A DNA stretch of 64,000 nt. Source: Armigeres subalbatus (Eukaryota; Arthropoda; Insecta; Diptera; Culicidae). The notes below the pieces were generated by a model. It was not told the origin of the DNA. It did no database searches and saw only the letters and a list, made by a program, of their open reading frames with translations. The stretch spans positions 177,084,994 through 177,148,993 of the forward strand of contig NC_085141.1 of assembly GCF_024139115.2 (NCBI RefSeq), read 5' to 3'. The position numbers and the translations under genes are program-made. Positions within the stretch are counted from its first letter, which is position 1; each line of letters begins with the position of its first letter. Positions 36,964 through 47,718 of the stretch are shown one piece after another.

Positions 36964-37428
36964 TCAAAAAGTTAATATCATTCATAAGTTAATAAAAAGT
37001 ATAAGTTTTAAAATGTGTGTGGGTAATGCAATGTATAAGTTTTGACGTAGGATTACGTCCTTCGGGAAGATAGGGCGGTCCTTTTGTTTTCTTGTACATA
37101 TCGTTAAGCCCATGCTCTGACAAAAAAGTATTAGGAATCTTAATAATAAATAACATTACATTTTTTTACGTATATCTAATCAGACTTTTCTACTTTGCCT
37201 TTTTGTGCTAAACATTGGGATTTTTATACGATAATTGGCAGCATGAATACGTCTTGATGTGATATTTAGACAAAGAAACTTGTTGTATTTTAAATTCCAA
37301 TAAACATAAATGGCATAGAATTTTATTGGTACTGTTATGAAAAAGATAAGGATCGATTTGACCTCACAATCCTGAATTAGTTTCCAATACTCCGGAATGC
37401 TGCGTCATTTACGTTCGTTTCAATACGA
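36964..37428. other. Intergenic between GPALPP1 upstream region and TAMM41 3' end
   Basis: AT-rich; no element or gene recognised. Confidence 0.4.
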
Positions 37429-37434
37429 TTTATT
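37429..37434 (-). promoter_or_regulatory. Possible polyadenylation signal for TAMM41
   Basis: TTTATT on the plus strand reads AATAAA on the minus strand, about 90 bases past the TAMM41 stop codon, a normal 3' UTR distance for a compact insect gene. Confidence 0.45.
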
Positions 37435-37522
37435 CAAACTTAAACAATACCAGTACTTATTTGACTAGCATCGAAACGTTGAGCCTAAATGCGTTATTTT
37501 AATGAGGTACACGTTTGCTGTT

Positions 37523-38533
37523 TCACATGTTAAATGTCTTTAACGCCTTGGCCCAACTGTATCTGACAGATTTTGTTGCACCGGCTGACGGTATGTTTTT
37601 GATTGACTGCTTGACACTACTTTGCCAAACAATCGCTCTCAAACACTGGCCGACTATCTCCCGATAGTTTGATGATTTGGAAACACTTGTCAGAATGTCT
37701 TCGGTGTCCTGTCGGTAGCGACCCTTTGTTTGCTTGTTTACAATTCGTCGTATTGGCCACTTTGGAAGTTGATTAAGATGGTAAAGTATAGTTTTCTCCG
37801 AATGGTCTTGAATGCAAATAGAATTATCGCTGTTTTTCGCGGGAAGAATAAGGACGTTGTCCAAATGGTTCAAGGTAGTTGAGTAAAGATTTCGAAAATT
37901 CTCCAATTGCGGACGTACGATATTGTTGACTTTGTCCTTGTTTTCGCCAAATATCATCCGAAAATCTCCTGCATAACTTAGGTTTGTGATTGCTCGGTAT
38001 AGCTCAAATTCAGTAAACTTTTCTGGTAACAACAATAATGCTGCATGGACCGCTGCTCGAAGATTGGTATCAATCGCATTCTGGATTTTAGAACCACTTG
38101 CAGGTCGAATTATTTCGACAGGTTTGTGGAGTCGTCCGGCTAAATATAGGTTCGACCAACTGGTGAGATCGTCTAAAAGATCCTTTGTACAAACAACTCC
38201 ATACTTAATCATAACATCCTCCTCCGGAATCGGAATCAGCGTATTGAAGAAAACCTTAGCACCGAACGATTCTTGATATTTGGCAACGAAGTTGCTTCCC
38301 AGGTGCTTTAATCCAGAATAATCTTCTGGATTACGCTCCAGGTTACTTGCATGCCACCGATGGGCATTATCGACCGTGAAGATTAAATCAATCATGTTCC
38401 TTTTCTTCTGAACCGCATCCTGTCCGAGCTGTTGTTTCACACCAGAACCGTAAGCAAAGCTGAACGTAATGTTCGGAGGAAACCGGGATAAAATCCGATA
38501 GAACATCGGAGCCGTATTGCCTTTGGTGAGCAT
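37523..38533 (-). CDS. Tamm41: Mitochondrial phosphatidate cytidylyltransferase (TAMM41/Tam41)
   Basis: One uninterrupted 336-residue frame, close to the full family length of about 330-340. TAMM41 makes CDP-diacylglycerol from phosphatidic acid and CTP on the matrix face of the inner mitochondrial membrane, the first committed step towards cardiolipin. The nucleotidyltransferase core shows as FSFAYGSGVKQQ (residues about 24-35) followed by DLIFTVDNAHRWH and NLERNPEDYSG. Other family blocks are KVFFNTLIP, IKYGVVCTKDLLDDL, NLYLAGRLHKPV and the C-terminal VRYSWAKALK. The first methionine lies just before the conserved ILSRFPP block, so the mitochondrial presequence is short or absent. The gene is intronless and intact, transcribed in the same direction as the GPALPP1 gene about 1.2 kb further on; no functional link is implied. 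An AATAAA on the minus strand lies about 90 bases after the stop. Confidence 0.95.
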   Translation of the reverse strand: MLTKGNTAPMFYRILSRFPPNITFSFAYGSGVKQQLGQDAVQKKRNMIDLIFTVDNAHRWHASNLERNPEDYSGLKHLGSNFVAKYQESFGAKVFFNTLIPIPEEDVMIKYGVVCTKDLLDDLTSWSNLYLAGRLHKPVEIIRPASGSKIQNAIDTNLRAAVHAALLLLPEKFTEFELYRAITNLSYAGDFRMIFGENKDKVNNIVRPQLENFRNLYSTTLNHLDNVLILPAKNSDNSICIQDHSEKTILYHLNQLPKWPIRRIVNKQTKGRYRQDTEDILTSVSKSSNYREIVGQCLRAIVWQSSVKQSIKNIPSAGATKSVRYSWAKALKTFNM

Positions 38534-39115
38534 TCTTCAGTGTAGCCTATTTATCACCGTTGTTCATTATCTTCCTAATCACGAATTTAACACAAAATTA
38601 TACTATATTCATTCGTTTTTGCCCGCAAATTATTAAAAATATCGATCACTGCCTCGTAAATACACGCGTTGTTTTGGACCGATGAAAAACAAACGATCTG
38701 TCAAAACTTTGCTCTAAAATTTGCTTGTGCCAGTAGGAAAATTTAACAGTTTACCAACTATTTTTGGAGACTTACCTTGCTTCCCGGTAATATTTGATAA
38801 GAAGTCAAAAGTAATGCAGTATTTTGTTCACAATTTATCTCTTCTAGAAAACAATTTTCGGCACCAAAATGCAAAAAAGAAAAAGATAACGATCATCAAA
38901 AGCGCAAATGTTTTGTTTGGAAAGAAAAAAGGTTTTGAGGTTACATCGAGTTTATTGACAGTAGCTGTCAAAATAAAAATCGATACAAAGTGTCGAGGAA
39001 CGGGGGAAAGGACGTCAGTCCACACGGAGAAAAATAAAAAAGTTATTCTGCTTTTCATTTAAATCCTTAAAGATCCTTAAGGATTTTAATTGAGTGACGT
39101 TTAGCACACGCACAC
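38534..39115. other. Upstream of TAMM41
   Basis: Should hold the TAMM41 5' UTR and promoter. The plus-strand open frame 38721-39062 has no recognisable domain and is probably spurious. Confidence 0.4.
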
Positions 39116-39118
39116 TAA

Positions 39119-39851
39119 GGCTGTGAACCATTCCACCGATTCGTTTAACTTTTAGTTAAAATTTGACAGTTTGATGGTTATTTCGCCGTGGTTAAAAATA
39201 ACCCTGCTCCGGAGCATGGTTAGATTTGACAGTTCGATAGTTAAACTCTGGGACGGGACTTGCAAAGAGGAAAAAATGTAACTTCAGCTGCTGCCAGTCA
39301 ACTGCTGTCACGAACTGTCAGGTGCAGCCAGCAGCTTTTTGTGTGAAAGTATTGGTATCTCGAATAAAATTTTCCGCATGATTTTTGTTTTACGAAGACT
39401 TTTTCACTTTAACGAGTATTCCAAATCATCCGTTTAGCTTATTAATAATCAGTTATAAACGTGTGTTTTGTTCCCGGTATAAAAACCCTTATGAAAATGA
39501 ATTAAATAATTCGTGAATTGGATACACTTTTATTGTGCTCAGAAGAGTGCACCCGGGGCTTAGGTGAAACAGTCAAGGAAACAGTTGAAACTCGATGGTC
39601 AACTGTGATGAAAAGAAGAACAAGTGTCAAAACAAGAGAAAAGAAGCAGCGTCTTTGCAGGTCTCGTCTCAGGTTAAACTTTGTTCGCGAGAAAATTGGC
39701 GCCAAATCCATTTCGTTCCGAATAACTATCAATCTGTCAAAACTCAAATGGATCGGCTTCGGAGTAAAATTTTAACCACGATGGGAAAATAACCATCGAA
39801 GTGTCCAATTTTAACTCAAAGTTAAACGAATCGGTGGAATGGTTCACAGCC
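39119..39851. mobile_element. Harbinger-like inverted-repeat element
   Basis: 733 bp with TAA on both sides (39116-39118, 39852-39854). The terminal inverted repeats begin GGCTGTGAACCATTCCACCG, identical for at least 30 bases and recognisable for about 100. A 3-bp TAA duplication and GGC-beginning ends suggest PIF/Harbinger. The interior shares about 300 bp with 9484-9775. No transposase. Confidence 0.65.
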
Positions 39852-39879
39852 TAAATATAGAGCTTGCTGACGTTAATCA

Positions 39880-40010
39880 TCTTTCTCTTTCAAGTGCATA
39901 GGCAGAATAGGATTTGTTTTCATCGGGAAACGTTTCCCGATGAAAACAAATCCTATCCTTCCCATGCGCTTGAAAGCGAAAGATGATTATACGTCAGCAA
40001 CCCTTATTGT
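39880..40010. repeat. Long hairpin around 39932, MITE-like
   Basis: Outer arms TTGCTGACGT and ACGTCAGCAA, with TCTTTC/GAAAGA-type blocks; the centre GGATTTGTTTTCATCGGGAA AC is followed immediately by its reverse complement, giving a perfect 44-base palindrome. The arms carry a few mismatches outside the centre. Confidence 0.7.
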
Positions 40011-41226
40011 TTCGCGGATATTTTTTTTTTGCGGATATATCTATTTTATAGCGGTGGATTAAATTTTTTCTAGGTGGTTGATTGGCCGCACCGATGGCGC
40101 TTCCATTGGTTCTGCTTGATGTTTGCTCACTATCGCCACCTGGTTGCCGCTTGGCCACGTACATTATTAGCTAGACTTTCAGCCCTGGGCTGGCTCGTCA
40201 CGTAAAAAAAGGAAAGTTAATGCTTTCCAGTTAACAGATTATAAATTCTCTACCAATCAAGTAGATCTGGAACTTTTCTACACTCCAGGCTATAGTGCTA
40301 ATGCCTCTTTTTCTGTTTGGCAGTATCATCTCTCTGTATCTGTCAGCGACTTGGAAACATAGCAGATGACACGTGAAACGCCACTTGTATTAGTTTGAAC
40401 CAGCACGCCACCTAAGCCATGTGGACTTGCATCGGCGATGACAGATGTTTGATCTTCTAACTTAAAAAACCCTATACAGTGAACGTTCGCTAATTGGGTT
40501 TTTCTAGTTGGGGCGCTTTTTAGTTGGGGATTCGCTAATTGGGGCGAAACCAAGGGGTGGGACGCTAAGCACAATGTTCCAAGCACACATTTTAAAGATT
40601 TTACTCATAAGTGTGGCACCGCGTGGCACACACTGTGGCACACTTTTGACATTTGAATGATCAGAATAAAAAATTCTGGCAACATTGCCAATTTTTTGTT
40701 TTGACTTATAAAACGAGTGTAGCGTGACGTCACCTGACGTGATACAAGGGCAAAATTTACACTCTTTCGACCGCGTTAAAATACGAGTGAATTCACACGG
40801 GGGCAATGTTTACATTTATTCATATGGAGCATGGGGACAACATAAATAAAGGAAAGGAAGAAAAAAGGTAGTGTAGATATTTGCCTTTTTGTTTCAATGC
40901 TTGAGGAGACTATTCGAAAATCACAAAACAGTAGATCATGCAAATCACTGATTTTCTTGAAAGAAAATCGTTTTTTCAAAAGTGCTGTGCTGTTGTTCAA
41001 CAAACAATAGACAACATATAAAATTGTCGCATTGGAGAAGCTCGAAATGATCCTTCCAATTGGGGACTGACGTACCGCCAAAACTGGCAGTTTTCAATTC
41101 CCTCCCTCTGTCACAATTTTTGCATGAATCATCTGAAAATTTTGTATGGATCGTTACACTTCAGGCAACCCCCTCCTCCCACCAAGCGTCACGTAATTTA
41201 TGGATCTTCCTGTGTCCTTTTGAGCC

Positions 41227-41635
41227 TAGAGGCCTTGATAAGAGAAACGCGGATAGAAAATATGGCTCTGCCAACACTGCAGCCAAACTTCTTCATGTAA
41301 GAACAACACATGAAAAGGAAGAAATGGTTTATCCAGGTAAATTTTTACACACCTCTATTTAATGTGTTCACATCACATGACAATAAAATCCAAAAGCAAA
41401 AACAAAGCAATTGCGTTTCATAACCTATCATTGATTTGCATATATTATTGATAACAAATGTAAAATGCATTAAAATTTGTTCATTCATAAATGGCATTAA
41501 ATCGAATTTAGCCGTTTTCAGTATTTGAGCCGATGTTTTGGTTGCTTGACAGGTCTCTTGCTCGATTGGCTGCTGTATTTTGACGGTTCGATTGGCGGCT
41601 TATGCCAATCCGCGTTTCTCTTATCAAGGCCTCTA
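41227..41635. mobile_element. hAT-type MITE inside the pogo-like element
   Basis: 409 bp with exact 8-bp duplication TTTGAGCC (41219-41226, 41636-41643). The ends are TAGAGGCCTTGATAAGAGAA on both sides (right in reverse), identical over about 25 bases. No transposase. Confidence 0.85.
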
Positions 41636-41919
41636 TTTGAGCCTATATTTTTTGCCACTGCCAAATCATTGGGATAAAATAAATACTGATACAGAACGGG
41701 AGTTTTGGTAATTTCTTCTGTTGTCTAGCAGCGGTACACCATATTTTCTATCAATTTGTTACCGTTGCGTTCTAATGCGTGCAAAAGCTTAAGGAAACAC
41801 CACATAAATGATCGCTGTTTTCGTTCCAATCCGGCGTCTTATATCTGTTGGTTGGGACACTTTGAAATCCCATCGTTAAGCCCACTTGCTGGTCGCTAGT
41901 GTTGCCAGATATTTCTGAC

Positions 41920-42308
41920 TAGGAATGGGCGATACCGATACGATATATCGGGAATCGATATTTTCGCTCCGATTAATCGATATTTCGTATCGATTTTTTT
42001 AAGTTCGATATTTGACTGTATCGATTTTTTCTAGCGGATATCGGATTTCGATTTTTTGAATTCCAAAAATATAGCACATTAGGCACAATCTGTTAAAAAC
42101 TGCGAAACAGCGAAACTTTGATGTGCGATTCGATGACCTGAAATGAAAAATCTAAACTAACCCTGTTTTTTTTTTTTTTTTGCTCGTGCTTTTAATTTTT
42201 CGGGCGTATCGATATATCGGAATATCGATGTTTCAACGCCGATATTTTTCGACAATAAAAACATCGATTCGGTAGTATCGATATTTTTCCGAAAAACGCC
42301 CATTCCTA
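41920..42308. mobile_element. hAT-type MITE of iterated ATCGATA motif
   Basis: 389 bp with exact 8-bp duplication TTTCTGAC (41912-41919, 42309-42316). The ends are TAGGAATGGGCG and, in reverse, TAGGAATGGGCG. The interior is dominated by ATCGATATT, CGATATATCG and ATACCGATACG variants in both orientations, densest within about 120 bp of each end. Confidence 0.85.
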
Positions 42309-42830
42309 TTTCTGACTCAACATGACAATGTGCCATACATAAGGTGAGGCACAAGTTATGGCACACTGTGGCACCAAGAATTACAAGAAGTGTGATGAAC
42401 ACAAATTAAATTGTGCTCAGCGTCCCACCCCTTGGGCGAAACCCAATTAAAAAGCAGCTAAACGTCAGAATGTGATGTCAAAAACGCGTTGACGTTTTGT
42501 TTCCGTGTTTGGCGGGATCGATATTTTCTGGCGCGTTAAATTTTCCTTTGTTCAATGCAAAAAGTAAACAACATTGACGCTTGTCAAAACGCCCCAATTA
42601 GCGAACGGCGTTCGCTAGTTGGGGTGAGGTCGTGCCCCAATTAGCGAACGATCACTGTATATAGATTATAATCTTTGGACTTTGAATGGGTGGCCAATTT
42701 CTGTTTTATGGCATTATTATTTATTTATTTAGTTTACATCTAAACAGATGGCATGAAACGGGTTAATATGATATAAATGGAACTCAAAATCCGTTACACG
42801 TATTTTTTACTATTCTATTCTTTTACTATG

Positions 42831-43948
42831 GAACTTTTCTACACTCCAGGCTATAGTGCTAATGCCTCTTTTTCTGTTTGGCAGTATCATCTCTCTGTAT
42901 CTGTCAGCGACTTGGAAACATAGCAGATGACACGTGAAACGCCACTTGTATTAGTTTGAACCAGCACGCCACCTAAGCCATGTGGACTTGCATCGGCGAT
43001 GACAGATGTTTGATCTTCTAACTTAAAAAACCCTATATATAGATTATAATCTTTGGACTTTGAATGGGTGGCCAATTTCTGTTTTATGGCATTATTATTT
43101 ATTTATTTAGTTTACATCTAAACAGATGGCATGAAACGGGTTAATATGATATGAATGGAACTCAAAATCCGTTACACGTATTTTTTACTATTCCCAGTTA
43201 TAAATTACATATTTTTCCTCAAACTTAGTAACTAAGATTATAGTTTAATCATTTATGATTTATTCAAGTAATAATTTATCAGAAATCTACCTTTTTCAGT
43301 CTCGCATCGTGTTTCTCAATAGTACTGCATTCTACCCCAACGCCATCCAGATACCAATAAATGTATACTTTCACAGTTGGCCAGAATTTCATCCATTTTT
43401 CGTTGAAAAATCCCTGAAGCTGCACGGTATACAGTATGCCGTGTGGGGCTGATACAAGCACAAACGGTACAGCCCACGGTATGTGATAAACGTCACAATA
43501 TTTCTTGATTCTTCTTCTAATTCGAATAGGAAGACTGCATCCTTAACTTCAAGGACGATCCAAACCTTTCCTCTTTCTATTTTCACCAAACCTCGTCAAT
43601 AACTGGCATATGATGCCTTTCGCGAATAACGGCTTGATTGACACGGCGCAAATCAACACATAGGCGAATGGTACCGTTTGCTTTGTTGGTGACCACCAGT
43701 GGTGACACTCAGGCTGCTGTACCTTCTTTCGGTTCGATTATGTCCCTGCGTAGCAATTCATCAAGCTTCTGATCCCCGCTCCTTCTAGAGGAATGGGGAT
43801 TTGTCTTAGCGGCTGGAATACTGGAGTGAATGATGGGTCTATCTAAATTCGTACCTTAGTCGCGGTTGTTAACATCCGTAACTCGGTTCGACTCCAATCC
43901 AATTTTCAGGATTGGACGGCTTCGAAGTAGTATCGCCAAGCAGGTTAT
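42831..43948 (-). pseudogene. Ty3/Gypsy pol relic: RT and start of RNase H
   Basis: On the minus strand 43948-43200 holds a broken reverse transcriptase region (LCVDLR-like motif and following RT text, with stops and shifts). Next, 43075-42887 reads GFFKLEDQTSVIADASPHGL followed by GGVLVQ and ICYVSKSLTDTER, the start of a Gypsy-type RNase H, whose first catalytic aspartate lies in ADAS. The same RNase H piece is duplicated at 40586-40326. Pieces are out of frame with each other. Confidence 0.75.
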
Positions 43949-44251
43949 ACGCTGTCCATCCTTCTTCTTCTTCTTCTTCTTCTTCTTGGCAATACATCCC
44001 CACACTGGGACAGAGCCGCCTCGCAGCTTAGAGTTCATTAAGCACTTCCACAGTTGTTAACTGCGAGGTTTCTAAGCCAGGTTACCATTTTTGCATTCGT
44101 ATATCATGAGGCTAACACGATGATACTTTTATGCCCAGGGAAGTCGAGACAATTTTCAATCCGAAAATTGCCTAGACCGGCACCGGGAATCGAACCCAGT
44201 CACCCTCAGCATGGTCTTGCTTTGTAGCCGCGCGTCTTACCTCATGCTCGC

Positions 44252-44286
44252 TCATTCCAGTTCGAGACAGCAACACGTACGGACGT
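44252..44286 (+). promoter_or_regulatory. Intact internal Inr + DPE promoter of the LINE
   Basis: TCATTC at 44252-44257 matches the insect initiator TCAKTY, with A+1 at 44254. At exactly +28 (44281-44286) is GGACGT, a perfect match to the downstream promoter element RGWYVT. Jockey-type LINEs use this TATA-less arrangement, which keeps the promoter in the transcript. Confidence 0.8.
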
Positions 44287-44383
44287 GTTTTTTGCTCGCG
44301 CAGTGTTTTTTCTCGTTCGGTCACGAATTCGCTGTTTACGTTTTTCGCTTGTCGCGTTGGCGTTATTTTCTCCCGGACCCGTC

Positions 44384-45629
44384 ATGGGAGACTCGGTGGC
44401 CGATTCGGTCGCTGGAAAAGTGCCTAAGCGCACTGCTCTTGGAGGCACGGGTAACCCCTCCAAGCAGCTTTTGCAGAGCAACGTGTTCTCTCCATTGCCA
44501 CTTGATGACGCCGGCAATCCGCCGAAAAAGAGGAAGAAGCAGCAATCGCAGCTGCCGCAGGTGCAACCGGAGCGGAAGGAGAAGTGCCCGCCCGTGTTTG
44601 TCAAGGGCGATCCACCGGATTTGCGCCCAAAGATTCGCCAGCTGATCGCTAAAAGGCTGAAATGTACTTTTCGGCTCTGCAGCGAGGGCGTGAAAGTGAT
44701 GCCGGCAAACAAGGACCATCATCAATCCGTCGTGGAGTTCCTCGAGGTCCACAAGTATGAGTACTACACTCATGACCACCCCGGCACGAAGCCGCTAAAG
44801 GCTTTGCTGCGAGGACTCCACGACATGAAGGAAGAGGAGCTAAAAGCTGAGCTCGAAAGTTGCGGATTGAAACCTGTGGCCGTGCACAAGATCGCTCGTC
44901 ACGACAAGACGAGGAGATATCGCGATCAGCTTTACCTGGTCCACCTGGAGCACGGCTCCACCTCGTGGAAGGACCTGAAGCTGGTCGGCGTTATAAATTA
45001 CACCGTCGTTGACTGGGAGCGATATCGGCCAGTGCACCGCGACGTCACGCAGTGCACCAACTGCTTCAATTTCGGGAACGGCACCAGGAACTGCCGCATG
45101 AAGCCGCGCTGCAACAAGTGTGGCAAACCCCATCTGACTGATGAGTGCGACAAAATGGAGGTGGCCGATCCCAAGTGCGCCAACTGTGGCGACAAACATC
45201 GGGCCACCACAAAGGGCTGTCCAAAGCGAGCCGAGTTCCTGGAAATCCGGAAGAAGGCTTCCACCAGGACCATGCCGAAGAAGAACCGTGTTCCTGTAAT
45301 CAACGAGGTGAACTTTCCAGCCATCCCGGCTCCCCGTCGTGTGATTCCAATACTCACAAGCGCACAAGCGACTGGCAGCGGCAGCTGCATCGGTCCAAGC
45401 TCCAACATCGTCGGCACCATCCACCAGCGAATGGCCCCCGCTCCCTCCTCCTGGGTTCCATCGGCAGTCGGAGAACGAAGCCGTCCCACCGGAAGAATCT
45501 GCTCCGCTGTACACTCCGGAGCAACTGATGCCGATCTTCGCGCAGCTCGCCACTCGGCTGCGCGGCTGCAAAACCCGCTTCGACCAGGTCTTCACTCTTG
45601 GCATGTTCATCATCGAAAATGGCTGCTAG
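44384..45629 (+). pseudogene. LINE ORF1 (gag-like, zinc knuckles), frameshifted near C-terminus
   Basis: Likely start MGDSVADSV at 44384; the open frame extends 33 codons upstream. ORF1 proteins bind LINE RNA and form the retrotransposition particle. The middle has a PRE-type region, and three zinc knuckles follow (CTNCFNFGNGTRNC, CNKCGKPHLTDEC, CANCGDKHRATTKGC). After about 45440 the protein reads better in another frame (PPEESAPLYTPEQLMPIF onward), which stops at 45629, so one frameshift is likely. The natural end overlaps the ORF2 start at 45619 by 11 bases. Confidence 0.8.
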
Positions 45630-47051
45630 GGTGGGCCTGGTCAACTGGAACGCTTGCTCGCTAAAGAGCAAAATAATTGAGCTGAAGGATTTCCTTGAGG
45701 AGAAGGAAATAGACGTGGCGTTCATCACCGAAACGCACCTAAAACCGGAGGAGAACATCAACATCCCGGACTTCCGCATCGTGCGGCTCGACCGGCCGAC
45801 CAGGGGAGGTGGTGTGGCCATCGCTCTTTGCTACAACATCAACTGTCGTCTGCTTCCAAGCTTCCAGCTCAGTGTCATCGAGGCCATCGGTGTTGAAATC
45901 ACCACTTCGGTCGGCACAATCGCGCTCATCGCGGCGTACTGTCCAACGCAAGCCAAAGCCGGCGATGGATCATCGGCTGCCCTTTCGGAGGGACATCGTC
46001 AAGCTGACGCGGAGGCAAGGCCAGTATATCATTGCCGGCGACTTGAATGCCAAACATCCAGCCTAAGGCAACAGTCGCGGCAATAGAAACGGCACCATCT
46101 GGAGCAACGACATGGAGGAAGGCCACTACACTATCTTGAGCCCGGATTCCCCAACTCGGCTGAGTCGATCCGGTGTCCACGCAACCCTCGACCTCTACAT
46201 AACAAACCTGAGTGACCACGTCTCGCAGCCAGTTGTCTACCAGGAGCTCAGTTCGGATCACTATCCGGTGGTGGCGGAACTGGGCTCCTCGGTCAATCGG
46301 CACCAGCAGTTACGGCGGAACTACCACCGAGTGAACTGGCAGCGGTTTCAGCAGTGCGTCGACAACTCCGTCGATTACGAGGTGCGTCCGGAGACGCCGG
46401 AAAGTATCGACCGCCAGCTGTGCGCCATCGAAGAGGCAATCTCGGTGGCCAGAGAGCAGCATGTCCCGATGGCTCGGCAGGTAAGCAACTCCTTAAACAT
46501 CGATACACTCACCAAAGATTTGATTCGATTGCGGAATGTCACTCGCAGGCAGTTTCAGCGTACTGGACTGCCTGAGCTTAAGGCACGCTGCAATCGAATC
46601 ACAAAAATTATCAAGGCCAGAATGGTGGACCTCAAAAATAACGACTTCTCGAATAAGATCCGCACTCTCCCAGATTATGCTAAGCCGTTCTGGAAAATGA
46701 CCAAAATTCTAAAATCCAAACCTCGGCCCATTCCACCTTTGATCCCGCTAGACAATAATGGCTCTAAGGATCGCTTGATAACTCCTGCAGAGAAGGTCGC
46801 TGAAATAGGTCGTCACTTCGTCAGCTCACCCAATCTTGGGCAGAGCATCGTCAGTCCACACGAAGCAGCCGTCAACGAGCATGCTAACAACATCCATTTG
46901 ATTCCCAACGACTTCTCGGAGGAGTTGGAGATCTCAGCTGACGAATTGACGGCCTATATCAAATCGTCGAAGAACATGAAGGCCCCAGGCTTCGACAGCA
47001 TCCTGAATCTCGAGCTCAAACACATGAGTGCTCCGTTCTTTGAGCACCTCT

Positions 47052-47052
<1 letters not shown>

Positions 47053-47082
<30 letters not shown>

Positions 47083-47359
47083 TTGGCATTACGTCCCCAC
47101 ACTGGGACAGAGCCGCCTCGCAGCTTAGTGTTCATTAAGCACTTCCACAGTTATTAACTGCGAGGTTTCTAAGCCAGGTTACCATTTTTGCATTCGTATA
47201 TCATGAGGCTAACACGATGATACTTTTATGCCCAGGGAAGTCGAAACAATTTCCAATCCGAAAATTGCCTAGACCGGCACCGGGAATCGAACCCAGCCAC
47301 CCTCAGCATGGTCTTGCTTTGTAGCCGCGCGTCTTACCACACGGCTAAGGAGGGCCCCA
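47053..47359 (-). mobile_element. Feilai-like SINE inside the LINE ORF2
   Basis: About 307 bp, antisense to the LINE, with a TTC-repeat tail at the left and tRNA-like head at the right. Duplication TGAGCACCTCTC (47041-47052, 47360-47371). Nearly identical to the copy that the LINE itself interrupted. Confidence 0.9.
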
Positions 47360-47718
47360 TGAGCACCTCTCGCTGATCTTTAATCAGTGTCTCCGGCTCA
47401 GCTACTTCCCATCGTCCTGGAAGTCAGCGAAAGTCATTCCCATCCGGAAGCCTGGGAAGGATCCTTCCTCCCCCAAAAGTTATCGACCCAACAGCTTTCT
47501 CTCAGGGTTATCCAAGCTATTCAAAAAAGCTATTCATCATCGGTGACTTGAGTCTGCCGAAAATCTCAACATCTTGCTCGAGGAACAGTTTGGTTTCCGA
47601 CGCGGTCGGTCAACTGTACACCAACTGACTCGAGTTACCAACGTCCTCAGACGGAACAAGTTTGTCTCAAAAACATCCGCCATGGCCTTACTCGATGTCG
47701 AGAAGGCATTTGACAATG

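Larger units (their letters stand above)
40477..42657. mobile_element. pogo-like non-autonomous element, 2.2 kb
   Basis: Bounded by TA (40475-40476, 42658-42659). The ends are CAGTGAACGTTCGCTAATTG and, in reverse, CAGTGATCGTTCGCTAATTG. The empty site in copy B (43036-43037) proves a TA duplication and exact boundaries. Inside both ends TTCGCTAATTGGGGC or CTAGTTGGGG is repeated two to four times. No transposase frame is seen. Two hAT-type MITEs lie inside. TA duplication with CAGTG ends fits the pogo/Tigger branch. Confidence 0.8.
40269..43193. repeat. 364-bp tandem duplication, first copy split by a pogo-like element
   Basis: Copy A is 40269-40476 plus 42660-42815; copy B is 42830-43193. Each adds to 364 bp and they are nearly identical (one difference noted, GATATAAATGG against GATATGAATGG). 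A 14-base spacer separates them. The unit contains the start of the Gypsy RNase H domain on the minus strand. Copy B is the empty site for the element in copy A. Confidence 0.85.

Noticed and set aside
38721..39062. 113-codon plus-strand frame upstream of TAMM41
   Set aside because: Lysine-rich low-complexity translation of AT-rich DNA; no homology recognised.
40504..41081. Possible transposase in the pogo-like element
   Set aside because: Frames are about 100 codons with no HTH or DDD motif; the element is treated as non-autonomous.
44242..46303. Long minus-strand open frames opposite the LINE ORFs
   Set aside because: Lack of stops reflects the GC-rich coding bias of the plus-strand ORF1 and ORF2, which carry zinc knuckles and endonuclease motifs.
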